Below, piece after piece: positions 7,906 through 15,585 of a stretch of 28,368 nt of DNA; positions within the stretch are counted from its first letter, which is position 1, and every line of letters starts with the position of its first letter. Below the pieces are notes generated by a model. That model was not told the DNA's origin, did not search any database, and saw nothing but the letters and a program-made list of their open reading frames with translations. The stretch comes from Methyloradius sp035460505. GTDB taxonomy: Bacteria; Pseudomonadota; Gammaproteobacteria; Burkholderiales; Methylophilaceae. The stretch is taken from the NCBI GenBank assembly GCA_035460505.1, contig DATHWP010000063.1:1-28368 (forward strand), written 5' to 3'. A program made the position numbers and the translations under genes.

Positions 7906-9084
7906 ATGAATTTGCACGAGTTTCAAGCCAAACAATTGCTCCAGCGCTATGGTTTGGTCGTCCCTAAAAGCCAAGTCGCCAATACGCCAGAGTTAGCCAG
8001 CGATGCTACCAGTTTGATTGGTGGCGATGCCTGGGTGGTCAAGGCGCAAATCCATGCGGGCGGTCGTGGCAAGGCAGGTGGCGTTAAGGTCGTTAAGTCT
8101 GCAATTGATGCAAAAAACATTACAGAGAATTTACTGGGTAAACCCCTAGTCACTTACCAAAATGCGCCAGATGGCCAGATGGTGAATCAGGTGTTGGTGG
8201 AAGAGACTCTGCCAATTGCGCGCGAGCTATATATTTCCTTGCTGGTTGATCGCAGTCTGGAGCGCGTTGTGTTTGTGGCTTCTGCTGCTGGCGGCATGGA
8301 TATTGAAGAAATTGCTCAGGTTAGCCCTGAGAAAATCCTGCGTGAAATCTGTGATCCATTAAATGGTCTGGTGGATTTTCAGGCACGTAATATTGCCTTT
8401 GCCCTAGGACTTGCTGGCGAGCAGATCGGCGCATTCACCAAGCTGGCTAAAGGCTTATATCGCCTGTTCAAAGAGAACGACCTGGCACTACTTGAAATCA
8501 ATCCCCTGGTCGTTACAAGCACTGGTGCTTTGGTTGCACTGGATTGCAAGATGAGCGTGGACGATAACGCGCTGTATCGCCAGAAAGCACTTGTCGAGCA
8601 GCGTGACTGGAGCCAGGACGATGCAAAAGAAGCGGTGGCGCATGCTGCAGGGCTGAATTACATTGCACTCAACGGCAACATCGGCTGTATGGTCAATGGT
8701 GCAGGCCTGGCCATGGCGACCATGGATTTGATCAAGCTGCATGGCGGCATGCCTGCAAACTTTCTGGATGTGGGTGGCGGTGCAACAGCAGAAACTGTGG
8801 CTAAAGCTTTCAAGATTATTTTGGCCGACAATAATGTAAAAGCCATTCTGGTGAATATATTCGGCGGTATTATGCGCTGCGATATCATTGCCGAAGGCAT
8901 TATCACAGCCGTGAAAGACGTCGGGATTAAGATCCCCGTTATTGTGCGTCTTGAGGGTACCAATGTTGAGTTGGGCAGAAAAATGCTGAGTGAAAGCGGA
9001 TTGTCAATCATCTCGGCAGATGGCCTGACCGATGCAGCAAAACAGGCTGTGAACTCAGTCAAGAATACGGCAGTGAAAGTTTAG
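7906..9084 (+). CDS. sucC: Succinyl-CoA synthetase (ADP-forming) subunit beta
   Basis: A 392-residue ATP-grasp subunit that, with the alpha subunit directly behind it, interconverts succinyl-CoA and succinate with ATP formation. Seen: MNLHEFQAKQLL start, the HAGGRGKAGGVKVV nucleotide loop, LEINPLV, GCMVNGAGLAMATMD, NFLDVGGGA and NIFGGIMRCD. The homologous malate-CoA ligase of the serine cycle (MtkA) was considered, but motifs such as IALNGNIGCMVNG and the GGIMRC loop look like SucC. No sucAB or lpd genes are near. The ribosome site before the ATG is poor. The gene is separated from sucD by a single base. Confidence 0.93.
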   Translation: MNLHEFQAKQLLQRYGLVVPKSQVANTPELASDATSLIGGDAWVVKAQIHAGGRGKAGGVKVVKSAIDAKNITENLLGKPLVTYQNAPDGQMVNQVLVEETLPIARELYISLLVDRSLERVVFVASAAGGMDIEEIAQVSPEKILREICDPLNGLVDFQARNIAFALGLAGEQIGAFTKLAKGLYRLFKENDLALLEINPLVVTSTGALVALDCKMSVDDNALYRQKALVEQRDWSQDDAKEAVAHAAGLNYIALNGNIGCMVNGAGLAMATMDLIKLHGGMPANFLDVGGGATAETVAKAFKIILADNNVKAILVNIFGGIMRCDIIAEGIITAVKDVGIKIPVIVRLEGTNVELGRKMLSESGLSIISADGLTDAAKQAVNSVKNTAVKV

Positions 9085-9085
9085 T

Positions 9086-9976
9086 ATGAGTATATTGGTT
9101 GATAAAAATACAAAAGTGATTTGCCAGGGATTTACTGGCAAGCAGGGTACCTTTCACTCCGAGCAGGCGATTGCTTACGGCACCAAGATGGTGGGCGGGG
9201 TAACGCCTGGCAAGGGTGGTCAACGGCATCTGGATCTGCCTGTTTTTAATACAGTGCGTGAGGCGGTGCGAGAAACTGCCGCAAATGCTACTGTGATCTA
9301 CGTACCGCCTGCATTTGCGGCAGATTCCATTCTTGAAGCCTGCGATGCAGGTATTGCCTTGATTGTCTGTATTACCGAAGGCATACCCGTGCTTGATATG
9401 CTCAATGTGAAAGCGGCTTTGAAAGCGAATGGCGTTAATATGGTTGGCCCAAATTGCCCTGGTGTGATTACGCCAGATGAATGCAAAATTGGCATCATGC
9501 CTGGCAATATTCATCTGCGCGGTAAGATCGGTATTGTTTCTCGCTCTGGCACCCTCACCTATGAGGCAGTGCACCAGACAACGGCGCTGGGTCTGGGTCA
9601 ATCTACCTGTGTGGGTATTGGTGGCGACCCGATCAAGGGCCTTAACTTTATTGAATGCCTGCAGATGTTTGAAGCAGATAGCGAGACTGAAGCGATTATC
9701 ATGGTGGGCGAAATTGGCGGTAGCGATGAAGAAGCTGCTGCTGATTATATCCGCCATTATGTCACCAAGCCGGTTGCCGGTTACATAGCAGGCCAGACGG
9801 CGCCAGCAGGTAAGCGCATGGGGCATGCGGGTGCTATTATCTCAGGCGGCAGCGGCAAGGCGGAAGATAAAATCCGTGCGCTGGAAAATGCAGGCGTGAT
9901 CGTTGCAAGTTCCCCCGCTGGCTTAGGTGAAGCAGTGCAGGCAGCAATAAAAGCGGCTATTGTGAGCCACAAATAA
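9086..9976 (+). CDS. sucD: Succinyl-CoA synthetase subunit alpha
   Basis: The 296-residue CoA-binding subunit. The phosphorylated active-site histidine is His247 in GKRMGHAGAIISGG; the N-terminal CoA site is GFTGKQGTFHSEQAI, and GPNCPGVI and SRSGTLTYE are further family marks. Its ATG lies one base after the stop of sucC, so the two subunits are translated together. A long reading frame on the opposite strand (9059-9826) is a shadow of this gene. Confidence 0.95.
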   Translation: MSILVDKNTKVICQGFTGKQGTFHSEQAIAYGTKMVGGVTPGKGGQRHLDLPVFNTVREAVRETAANATVIYVPPAFAADSILEACDAGIALIVCITEGIPVLDMLNVKAALKANGVNMVGPNCPGVITPDECKIGIMPGNIHLRGKIGIVSRSGTLTYEAVHQTTALGLGQSTCVGIGGDPIKGLNFIECLQMFEADSETEAIIMVGEIGGSDEEAAADYIRHYVTKPVAGYIAGQTAPAGKRMGHAGAIISGGSGKAEDKIRALENAGVIVASSPAGLGEAVQAAIKAAIVSHK

Positions 9977-9992
9977 TCAAGACAGGAACAAC

Positions 9993-10937
9993 ATGTTGCG
10001 TAAATTTTACCTACTAGGTTTATTAATGTTGGCGACTATGTTGCCTGTGGCACAGGCGGCGGATATCCCTTACTTGCTGACGGCAGCGGCAAAAGGCGAT
10101 CTATCTACAGTCAACGCATTGCTGAACAGCGGAACCAACCCAAATACAAAAGATGCTGACGGTATTACTGCCTTGATGTATGCAGCACGCAAAGATAAAG
10201 CCGATGTTGTATTGGCGCTTATCAATAAAGGCGCTGATCTGAATGCCAAAGACAACGGTGGCTGGACTGCGCTGATGTTTGCCGCCAAGAAGAATTACAT
10301 CGCCACGGTGAGGGTACTGCTGGATAAAGGAGCAGACCCTAAAGTACGCGATGAATCAGGTTGGAGCGCTTTGGGCATGGCCTCTACCTCTGGCTATTCA
10401 GAAGTGGTGGATCTGCTGCTCAAACACGGCATAGATGCCAACGTGAAAAGCGATGATGGTAAAAGTGTGCTGATGTATGCGGCTAAAAACGGTGATGTTT
10501 CTACCATCAATACTTTAATCGCTAATGGCGCAGATGTCTCCTCTCGCGACCGTTTCGGCATGACTGTGCTGATGTACGCTGCAAGGGCGGATCAAGTGGC
10601 TGCTATCAATACCTTGTTGGATAAAGGTGCGAAGCTAGAAGATCAGGATAAATCTGAATGGACTGCATTGACCTGGGCAGTTAAGAAATCCGCAACCAAG
10701 GCGACCAAGGCCCTGATTGAAAAAGGTGCTGATGTTAATCACAAAGATTCTGAAGGTACGCCTATCCTGCAACTGGCTGTGAGTAATACAGATAGCGATC
10801 TGGTGAAGTATCTGCTCGACCACGGTGCTGATGTGAAAGCGAAAGATCAGTATGGCCTAACTGCTTTGGTCTATGCATTGAAAGCGGGTAATCCTGACAT
10901 CGTTAAGTTGATTAAAGATGCTGGCGGTAGCTACTAA
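9993..10937 (+). CDS. Secreted ankyrin-repeat protein (long form)
   Basis: A 314-residue protein with a signal peptide (LLGLLMLATMLPVAQA, cleavage near residue 22). The rest is almost entirely ankyrin repeats, about nine, each about 33 residues, recognisable by recurring GWTALMFAAKK, LLDKGADPKVRD and LMYAAKNGD blocks. It should form a curved binding scaffold in the periplasm. The ligand is unknown. It has an AGGA ribosome site and starts 16 bases after sucD, so it may share that transcript; nadE follows after 26 bases. It is a likely paralogue of the shorter protein at 1251-1769. No catalytic motif is seen. Confidence 0.9.
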   Translation: MLRKFYLLGLLMLATMLPVAQAADIPYLLTAAAKGDLSTVNALLNSGTNPNTKDADGITALMYAARKDKADVVLALINKGADLNAKDNGGWTALMFAAKKNYIATVRVLLDKGADPKVRDESGWSALGMASTSGYSEVVDLLLKHGIDANVKSDDGKSVLMYAAKNGDVSTINTLIANGADVSSRDRFGMTVLMYAARADQVAAINTLLDKGAKLEDQDKSEWTALTWAVKKSATKATKALIEKGADVNHKDSEGTPILQLAVSNTDSDLVKYLLDHGADVKAKDQYGLTALVYALKAGNPDIVKLIKDAGGSY

Positions 10938-10963
10938 ACAATGTCACAAGGCTTGCGAAGAGT

Positions 10964-12595
10964 ATGAGTGAGTCGATTCGACTGGCGATTGCCCAGATTA
11001 ACTGCACAGTTGGTGATATGGCTGGCAATAGCGCCAAGATATTAGCCAGCGCTCAGCATGCCGCACAATCAGGCGCCAGCATGCTGATTACCCCTGAGCT
11101 TGGGCTATGTGGCTATCCACCTGAAGATTTACTACTACGCGATGATTTCTTGCTGGTCTGTGAAATCGAGCTGCAGAAACTCGCTGCCGCATTGCCTGAT
11201 ATTGCTGTGCTTGTTGGGCATCCTCACAAAGAAAATGGCAACTGCTACAACGCTGCTTCACTGTTGCAAGGTGGAAAAGTGGTGGCAACTTACCACAAGC
11301 ATATTTTGCCTAATCACAGTGTGTTTGATGAAGTGCGTTATTTCGCTACGGGTAACGATGCCCTAGTGTTTGAACATCAAGGTGTGAAATTTGGTGTGCT
11401 GATTTGTGCGGATGTTTGGGAAGTTTCGCCTGCCAAAATCGCCAAGCAGGCAGGCGCCGAAGCACTGCTGGTGCTGAATGCATCACCTTACCATATGGAT
11501 AAACAGGCCTCGCGCCACGAGGTGGCTGCCAACCGTGTAGCTGAAACAGGGTTGCCTATTGTCTATGCCAATCTGGTGGGCGGGCAGGATGAGCTGGTGT
11601 TCGATGGTGGCTCGTTTGTGCTGGATAGAGATGGTGTCTTGGTACAGCAACTCCCCGCATTTGATGAAGCGTTTGCCTTGGTTGAGATTGATACCAACCA
11701 AAAAAATCGAGTCAACCCGCAACCTGCTACGATTGTTCCCGAGCTCTCAATTGAGGCTTCGGTCTATCATGCCCTGAGTGTTGGTCTGAGGGATTACATC
11801 AATAAAAATGGCTTTCCTAGTGTTGTCTTGGGTTTATCTGGCGGCATAGATTCTGCATTGACCATGGCGATTGCTGTGGATGCACTTGGGGCAGATAAAG
11901 TGCGTGCAGTGATGATGCCCTCTGAATTTACTGCCGATATTAGCATCACCGATGCCGCACAAATGGCGCATGGCTTGGGCGTTGAATATACTGAGCTGCC
12001 TATCAAGCCATTATTTGATGGTTTTAGGGCTACATTAGCAGATGAGTTTGCAGGTCTGCCATTTGATACCGCGGAAGAAAATCTGCAAGCTCGCATACGC
12101 GGCATGTTGCTTATGGCGCTATCCAACAAATTCGGTAGCATCGTGCTTACTACTGGCAATAAAAGTGAAATGGCGGTGGGTTACTCTACGCTTTACGGGG
12201 ACATGGCTGGCGGTTTTTCATTACTCAAAGATGTGCCGAAAACCTTGGTCTATCGTTTAGCGAAATATCGTAATAATATTTCACCTGTGATCCCTGAACG
12301 TATTATCTTGCGCGCACCGACTGCTGAATTGCGTCATGGGCAGACCGACCAGGACAGCCTGCCACCATATGAAGTGCTGGATGCTATTATGGAAGCGTAT
12401 GTCGAGCATGATAGTAGCCATGCGGATATTGTCGCCCTAGGTTATCGTTTGCAGGATGTCATCAGGGTCACTACACTGATAGACCGCAATGAATACAAGC
12501 GGCGGCAAGCGCCAGTTGGGGTTAGAATTACACAGCGCGGTTTTGGTAAGGATAGACGTCACCCAATTACGTCAAAGTTTGCGTTTAAATACTAA
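10964..12595 (+). CDS. nadE: Glutamine-dependent NAD+ synthetase
   Basis: A 543-residue two-domain enzyme for the last step of NAD synthesis: it amidates nicotinate adenine dinucleotide using ammonia released from glutamine. The N-terminal nitrilase-like domain has Glu45 (TPELGLCGYPPED), Lys112 (YHKHILPN) and Cys148 (VLICADVWE) as the triad. The C-terminal synthetase has the ATP loop LSGGIDSALT from residue 291 and TGNKSEMAVGYSTLYGD. The ATG is preceded by GAAGAG. It is followed after 33 bases by glnB. Confidence 0.96.
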   Translation: MSESIRLAIAQINCTVGDMAGNSAKILASAQHAAQSGASMLITPELGLCGYPPEDLLLRDDFLLVCEIELQKLAAALPDIAVLVGHPHKENGNCYNAASLLQGGKVVATYHKHILPNHSVFDEVRYFATGNDALVFEHQGVKFGVLICADVWEVSPAKIAKQAGAEALLVLNASPYHMDKQASRHEVAANRVAETGLPIVYANLVGGQDELVFDGGSFVLDRDGVLVQQLPAFDEAFALVEIDTNQKNRVNPQPATIVPELSIEASVYHALSVGLRDYINKNGFPSVVLGLSGGIDSALTMAIAVDALGADKVRAVMMPSEFTADISITDAAQMAHGLGVEYTELPIKPLFDGFRATLADEFAGLPFDTAEENLQARIRGMLLMALSNKFGSIVLTTGNKSEMAVGYSTLYGDMAGGFSLLKDVPKTLVYRLAKYRNNISPVIPERIILRAPTAELRHGQTDQDSLPPYEVLDAIMEAYVEHDSSHADIVALGYRLQDVIRVTTLIDRNEYKRRQAPVGVRITQRGFGKDRRHPITSKFAFKY

Positions 12596-12628
12596 ATAAT
12601 TATTCTAAATTTTGAGGAAAAGTGCACC

Positions 12629-12967
12629 ATGAAGAAAATTGAAACAATCATTAAGCCATTCAAACTGGATGAAGTACGTGAAGCCTTATCCGAGATTGGT
12701 GTGAATGGTTTAACCGTGACTGAAGTAAAAGGTTTTGGTCGTCAAAAAGGCCATACCGAGCTTTATCGCGGTTCAGAATACATCGTCGATTTCCTGCCGA
12801 AAATCAAGATTGAACTCATTGTGGCAGATAGCCTACTTGAAACCGCGATGGATGCGATTATTCGCTCAGCCCGTACTGGCAAGATTGGCGATGGTAAGAT
12901 TTTTGTATTCCCTGTAGAGCAAGTTGTACGTATTCGTACTGGTGAAACGGGCGAAGAAGCAGTTTAA
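12629..12967 (+). CDS. glnB: Nitrogen regulatory protein P-II
   Basis: A 112-residue trimeric signal protein that senses 2-oxoglutarate and ATP/ADP and controls glutamine synthetase adenylylation and nitrogen gene expression. The length and start MKKIETIIKPFKLDEVREAL are standard. Tyr51 in the T-loop (LYRGSEYIVDF) is the uridylylation site, and SARTGKIGDGKIFV is the second signature. A good GAGGAAAA ribosome site precedes the ATG. Whether it should be called GlnB or GlnK cannot be settled here; no amtB is adjacent, which favours GlnB. Confidence 0.95.
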   Translation: MKKIETIIKPFKLDEVREALSEIGVNGLTVTEVKGFGRQKGHTELYRGSEYIVDFLPKIKIELIVADSLLETAMDAIIRSARTGKIGDGKIFVFPVEQVVRIRTGETGEEAV

Positions 12968-12984
12968 ACCGAGGTAATAAGCGC

Positions 12985-13329
12985 ATGCCAGTCGTCCTCA
13001 AAACAGTCATTCTGCTGGCAATCTCTAATGTCTTCATGACATTCGCTTGGTATGCGCATTTAAGAAATCTGAACGACAAGCCTTGGTACATTGCGGCGCT
13101 CCTGAGTTGGGTGATTGCCTTGGCAGAGTATATGTTTCAGGTGCCTGCTAATCGTATGGGCTTTACTGTATTATCACTGGCGCAATTAAAGATATTGCAA
13201 GAAGTGATCACGCTCTCGGTATTTCTCCCATTCGCTGTTTTCTACATGCATCAACCGCTCAAGCTCGATTTTCTCTGGGCTGGTTTATGCCTGATGGGCG
13301 CGGTTTATTTTATGTTTAGAGGCGTTTGA
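12985..13329 (+). CDS. DUF486 (DMT superfamily) small membrane protein
   Basis: A 114-residue protein with four predicted membrane segments, matching the DUF486 family of small drug/metabolite-transporter-like proteins (hallmarks: FMTFAWYAHL, ALLSWVIALAEYMFQVPANRMG and FLWAGLCLMGAVYFMF). Function is unknown. It lies 17 bases behind glnB and is probably cotranscribed with it. The feoB gene converges on it with 32 bases between; no terminator hairpin is obvious there. Confidence 0.87.
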   Translation: MPVVLKTVILLAISNVFMTFAWYAHLRNLNDKPWYIAALLSWVIALAEYMFQVPANRMGFTVLSLAQLKILQEVITLSVFLPFAVFYMHQPLKLDFLWAGLCLMGAVYFMFRGV

Positions 13330-13361
13330 GTCAGCGACTTTAAAGTATCAAAAGCCTAGTA

Positions 13362-15152
13362 TTAAAATCCAAGAGCCCGTGCGCTCTGGTAGAAAATAAA
13401 GCTTACCACCCAAGCAAGCACTAACGACCAAGCAATCGATAGAAACATGAATGCCGTGCTTTTTGACTCTGTACGTAAGGTAGCAATAGTCGATAAGCAG
13501 GGCGTGTAAATCAGGGTGAATAGCATAAAGCTCATGCCCTGTACCCAATCAAGATGCTGCGCCATCATGTGCATCAGGGCATCGCCTTGTAGCCCATAAA
13601 TCACGGCCAACGAGCCTACTACAATCTCTTTGGCGACAAAACCGAAAATCAACGCGATAGCGAGTTGGGTATCAATGCCGATAGGGTTTAATACGGGCGC
13701 GAAAAACTGCCCGATCATGCCCGCATAGGTGGCATCACTGGCAGCAGGTACGCCACTTGGAAAGTTAGTCAATGCCCAGACCAAGACCACACCGATGATA
13801 ATGAATTTGCTGGCACGGTTTAAAAAGTGGCGCGCTTCATTCCAGCCGCGTAGCAATATCTGGTTGGGAGTAGGAAAACGATATGGTGGCAACTCCAGTA
13901 CAAAGGGCTCAGAGGTTTTGTAGTGACCTTTGTAGATGATGGCGGTGAGGAATATGGTGGCAAAGCTCACCATGTACAGCGAAAACAATACAACAGGTGC
14001 CTGTTTGGCGGTAAACAGGGTTGCTGTCATGAACAAAAAAACCTGCAGGCGGGCAGAGCAGAGAGATAAGGGAATCACCAGCATGGTAAGCAGGCGCATG
14101 CCGCGTGAACGCATCACACGTGTGCCCATCAGCGCAGGTACATTACAGCCGAACCCCATCAACATCATCACGAATCCACGGCCATCAAGCCCAATTTTTG
14201 CCATGAGGGCATCCATCAGGAATGCGGCGCGGGAGAGATAACCACTGTCTTCTACCATGGTCATTATGATGAAGAAGAGGATGATAATTGGGATAAAGGC
14301 AGCCACGGTGCTGACGCCGCTATAGATGCCATCCAGCAATAGCCCATGCAGCCATGTTGGCGCGTGGACTAATATGGGCTCCAGTATATCTGCGCGTACT
14401 AAATCAAGTACCCAGGCAACCCCTTCTTGCAAAGGCGTGCCTACCGTGAAAATCACCTGAAATAGTAAAAACATCGCCACGAAGAACAGTGGCAAGCCAA
14501 ACCAGTGATGCAGCAGTACCTTGTCTATTCTGTTCGTGACTTGATTCGTCAGTTGCAGTGGCATCTCAACACAAGATTTAACGATACTATCCATCTCTTC
14601 AGCGAGTTTCTCGTCTGTTTTCAGATGGAGTGCAGACATTTTTGGCACATCATGTTGTTCTGTTTTGGCGATAATCTTTGCTGCACTTTGCAGGGCTTCA
14701 TTGCAGCTGTTGCCATATTTCGCGCTAATCTGCATGACAGGCATCAGCAGTTTTTCGGCCATTTTTTCGGTGTTAATCGTGATACCAGCACGCTTCGATT
14801 CATCACTCATGTTGAGTAATAGCAAAGATGGTAGCCCGAGTTCGGCAAGTTGTAGGGCAAGCGATAACTGACGGTCGATCTGTGAACTATTCAGTACGAT
14901 CATCACCAAATCAACATGCGTTGTGGTGAGGAATTGGCGCACGACTTCTTCATCTTCAGAGTAACCCGCAAGATCATAGATGCCGGGTAAATCAACCAGC
15001 TCTACTATGTGCCCGCCGAGCAGAATTTTCACACTCATGAGGTCAACAGTGATGCCAGGCCAATTGCCGACGCGTGCAGAGGCGCCGCTGAGGCGATTGA
15101 ACAAGGTGGATTTGCCCGTATTGGGCATACCCAGAAGTGCGATGCGTTTCAT
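13362..15152 (-). CDS. feoB: Ferrous iron transporter FeoB (short form)
   Basis: A 596-residue inner-membrane Fe(II) transporter with an N-terminal G domain: G1 GMPNTGKS (residues 8-15), GITVDL (G2), DLPG (residues 54-57, G3) and NMSD (114-117, G4). Two Gate regions follow in the membrane part, including GFGCNVPALMGTR. It is shorter than E. coli FeoB (773), but FeoBs near 600 residues are known. The usual ARLPVY after the conserved Cys reads SARLQVF here. Its ATG overlaps the feoA stop by one base (TAATG), so the two genes are coupled. No feoC is seen. Confidence 0.94.
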   Translation of the reverse strand: MKRIALLGMPNTGKSTLFNRLSGASARVGNWPGITVDLMSVKILLGGHIVELVDLPGIYDLAGYSEDEEVVRQFLTTTHVDLVMIVLNSSQIDRQLSLALQLAELGLPSLLLLNMSDESKRAGITINTEKMAEKLLMPVMQISAKYGNSCNEALQSAAKIIAKTEQHDVPKMSALHLKTDEKLAEEMDSIVKSCVEMPLQLTNQVTNRIDKVLLHHWFGLPLFFVAMFLLFQVIFTVGTPLQEGVAWVLDLVRADILEPILVHAPTWLHGLLLDGIYSGVSTVAAFIPIIILFFIIMTMVEDSGYLSRAAFLMDALMAKIGLDGRGFVMMLMGFGCNVPALMGTRVMRSRGMRLLTMLVIPLSLCSARLQVFLFMTATLFTAKQAPVVLFSLYMVSFATIFLTAIIYKGHYKTSEPFVLELPPYRFPTPNQILLRGWNEARHFLNRASKFIIIGVVLVWALTNFPSGVPAASDATYAGMIGQFFAPVLNPIGIDTQLAIALIFGFVAKEIVVGSLAVIYGLQGDALMHMMAQHLDWVQGMSFMLFTLIYTPCLSTIATLRTESKSTAFMFLSIAWSLVLAWVVSFIFYQSARALGF

Positions 15153-15376
15153 TACTGTGAAATGTGGATCAGTGCGGCTTCAGAACTGCGCAGGATAACG
15201 TCTGTAGTGCCGATACGTACATGCATAGGGCCGTTAAAGCTTGCACGACGAATCAACTCAATTTTTTTGCCGATACGAAAGCCAAGTGCAGCTAAACGCT
15301 GCGACAAAGTGTCTTCAGCATCTATCGCTTGGATAGTGGCAAATTCGCCAGGACGTAAACTTGAAAGATGAATCAT
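15152..15376 (-). CDS. feoA: Ferrous iron transport protein FeoA
   Basis: A 74-residue cytosolic SH3-like protein needed for FeoB activity. It shows the typical LSSLRPGEFATI start, RLAALGFRIG and the closing VILRSSEAALIHI. First gene of a feoAB operon. A TATAAT -10 element and a Fur-box-like site lie just upstream, which suggests iron repression. Confidence 0.93.
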   Translation of the reverse strand: MIHLSSLRPGEFATIQAIDAEDTLSQRLAALGFRIGKKIELIRRASFNGPMHVRIGTTDVILRSSEAALIHISQ

Positions 15377-15389
15377 ATGGGTTACGCAT

Positions 15390-15408
15390 GCAAATGATAA
15401 TAGTTCTT
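15390..15408 (-). promoter_or_regulatory. Fur-box-like operator of feoAB
   Basis: Read on the + strand, GCAAATGATAATAGTTCTT agrees with the classical 19-base Fur consensus (GATAATGATAATCATTATC) at 13 of 19 positions, with an unbroken run of nine matches (AATGATAAT). It lies 14-32 bases before the feoA start and directly downstream of the -10 element, over the expected transcription start, where a repressor would block initiation. Match counted by hand; Fur binding is inferred. Confidence 0.6.
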
Positions 15409-15409
15409 A

Positions 15410-15415
15410 ATTATA
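15410..15415 (-). promoter_or_regulatory. -10 element of feoAB promoter
   Basis: On the minus strand the sequence is a perfect TATAAT, about 34 bases before the feoA start codon. No good TTGACA is found 16-18 bases upstream; instead that area holds the palindrome at 15430-15442. The closeness to the Fur-like site supports the call. Confidence 0.5.
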
Positions 15416-15429
15416 CATAAACTGCATAA

Positions 15430-15442
15430 AAATGAATCATTT
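15430..15442. promoter_or_regulatory. Palindrome AAATGAATCATTT in the -35 region of feoA
   Basis: A perfect 6-1-6 inverted repeat of 13 bases located where the -35 element of the feoA promoter should be. It could be a second regulator site (a diverged Fur site or another factor). The regulator is not identified and the AT-rich sequence makes chance possible. Confidence 0.3.
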
Positions 15443-15515
15443 ATTGAGGCTGAAACATAAGCCTGTTTTCTGGCGTTTGTTTATGTGGCAGTGCTTGTGG
15501 AAAGCATCAATGTAT

Positions 15516-15544
15516 TACACAGTCATGGCGTGGTGACGGATAAT
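15516..15544 (+). promoter_or_regulatory. Candidate promoter of the OsmC-YcaO gene
   Basis: TACACA (15516-15521), a 17-base spacer and GATAAT (15539-15544) resemble a sigma-70 promoter with 4/6 and 5/6 matches. The distance to the ATG at 15586 would give a leader of roughly 35 bases. The rest of the 209-base gap between feoA and this gene shows nothing else that I can assign. Confidence 0.35.
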
Positions 15545-15585
15545 AGTGCCCACATCATTTTTTGCAGCATTTTTGGAATTCTCTC

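Noticed and set aside
9059..9826. A 255-codon open frame on the minus strand opposite sucD
   Set aside because: It overlaps a certain gene completely, its translation has no family resemblance or plausible domain pattern, and long antisense frames are common in such codon use.
7906..9976. Malate-CoA ligase (mtkAB) instead of sucCD
   Set aside because: Considered because of methylotroph context and the 296-residue alpha subunit, but the beta subunit motifs recalled for SucC (GNIGCMVNG, GGIMRCD region) fit better.
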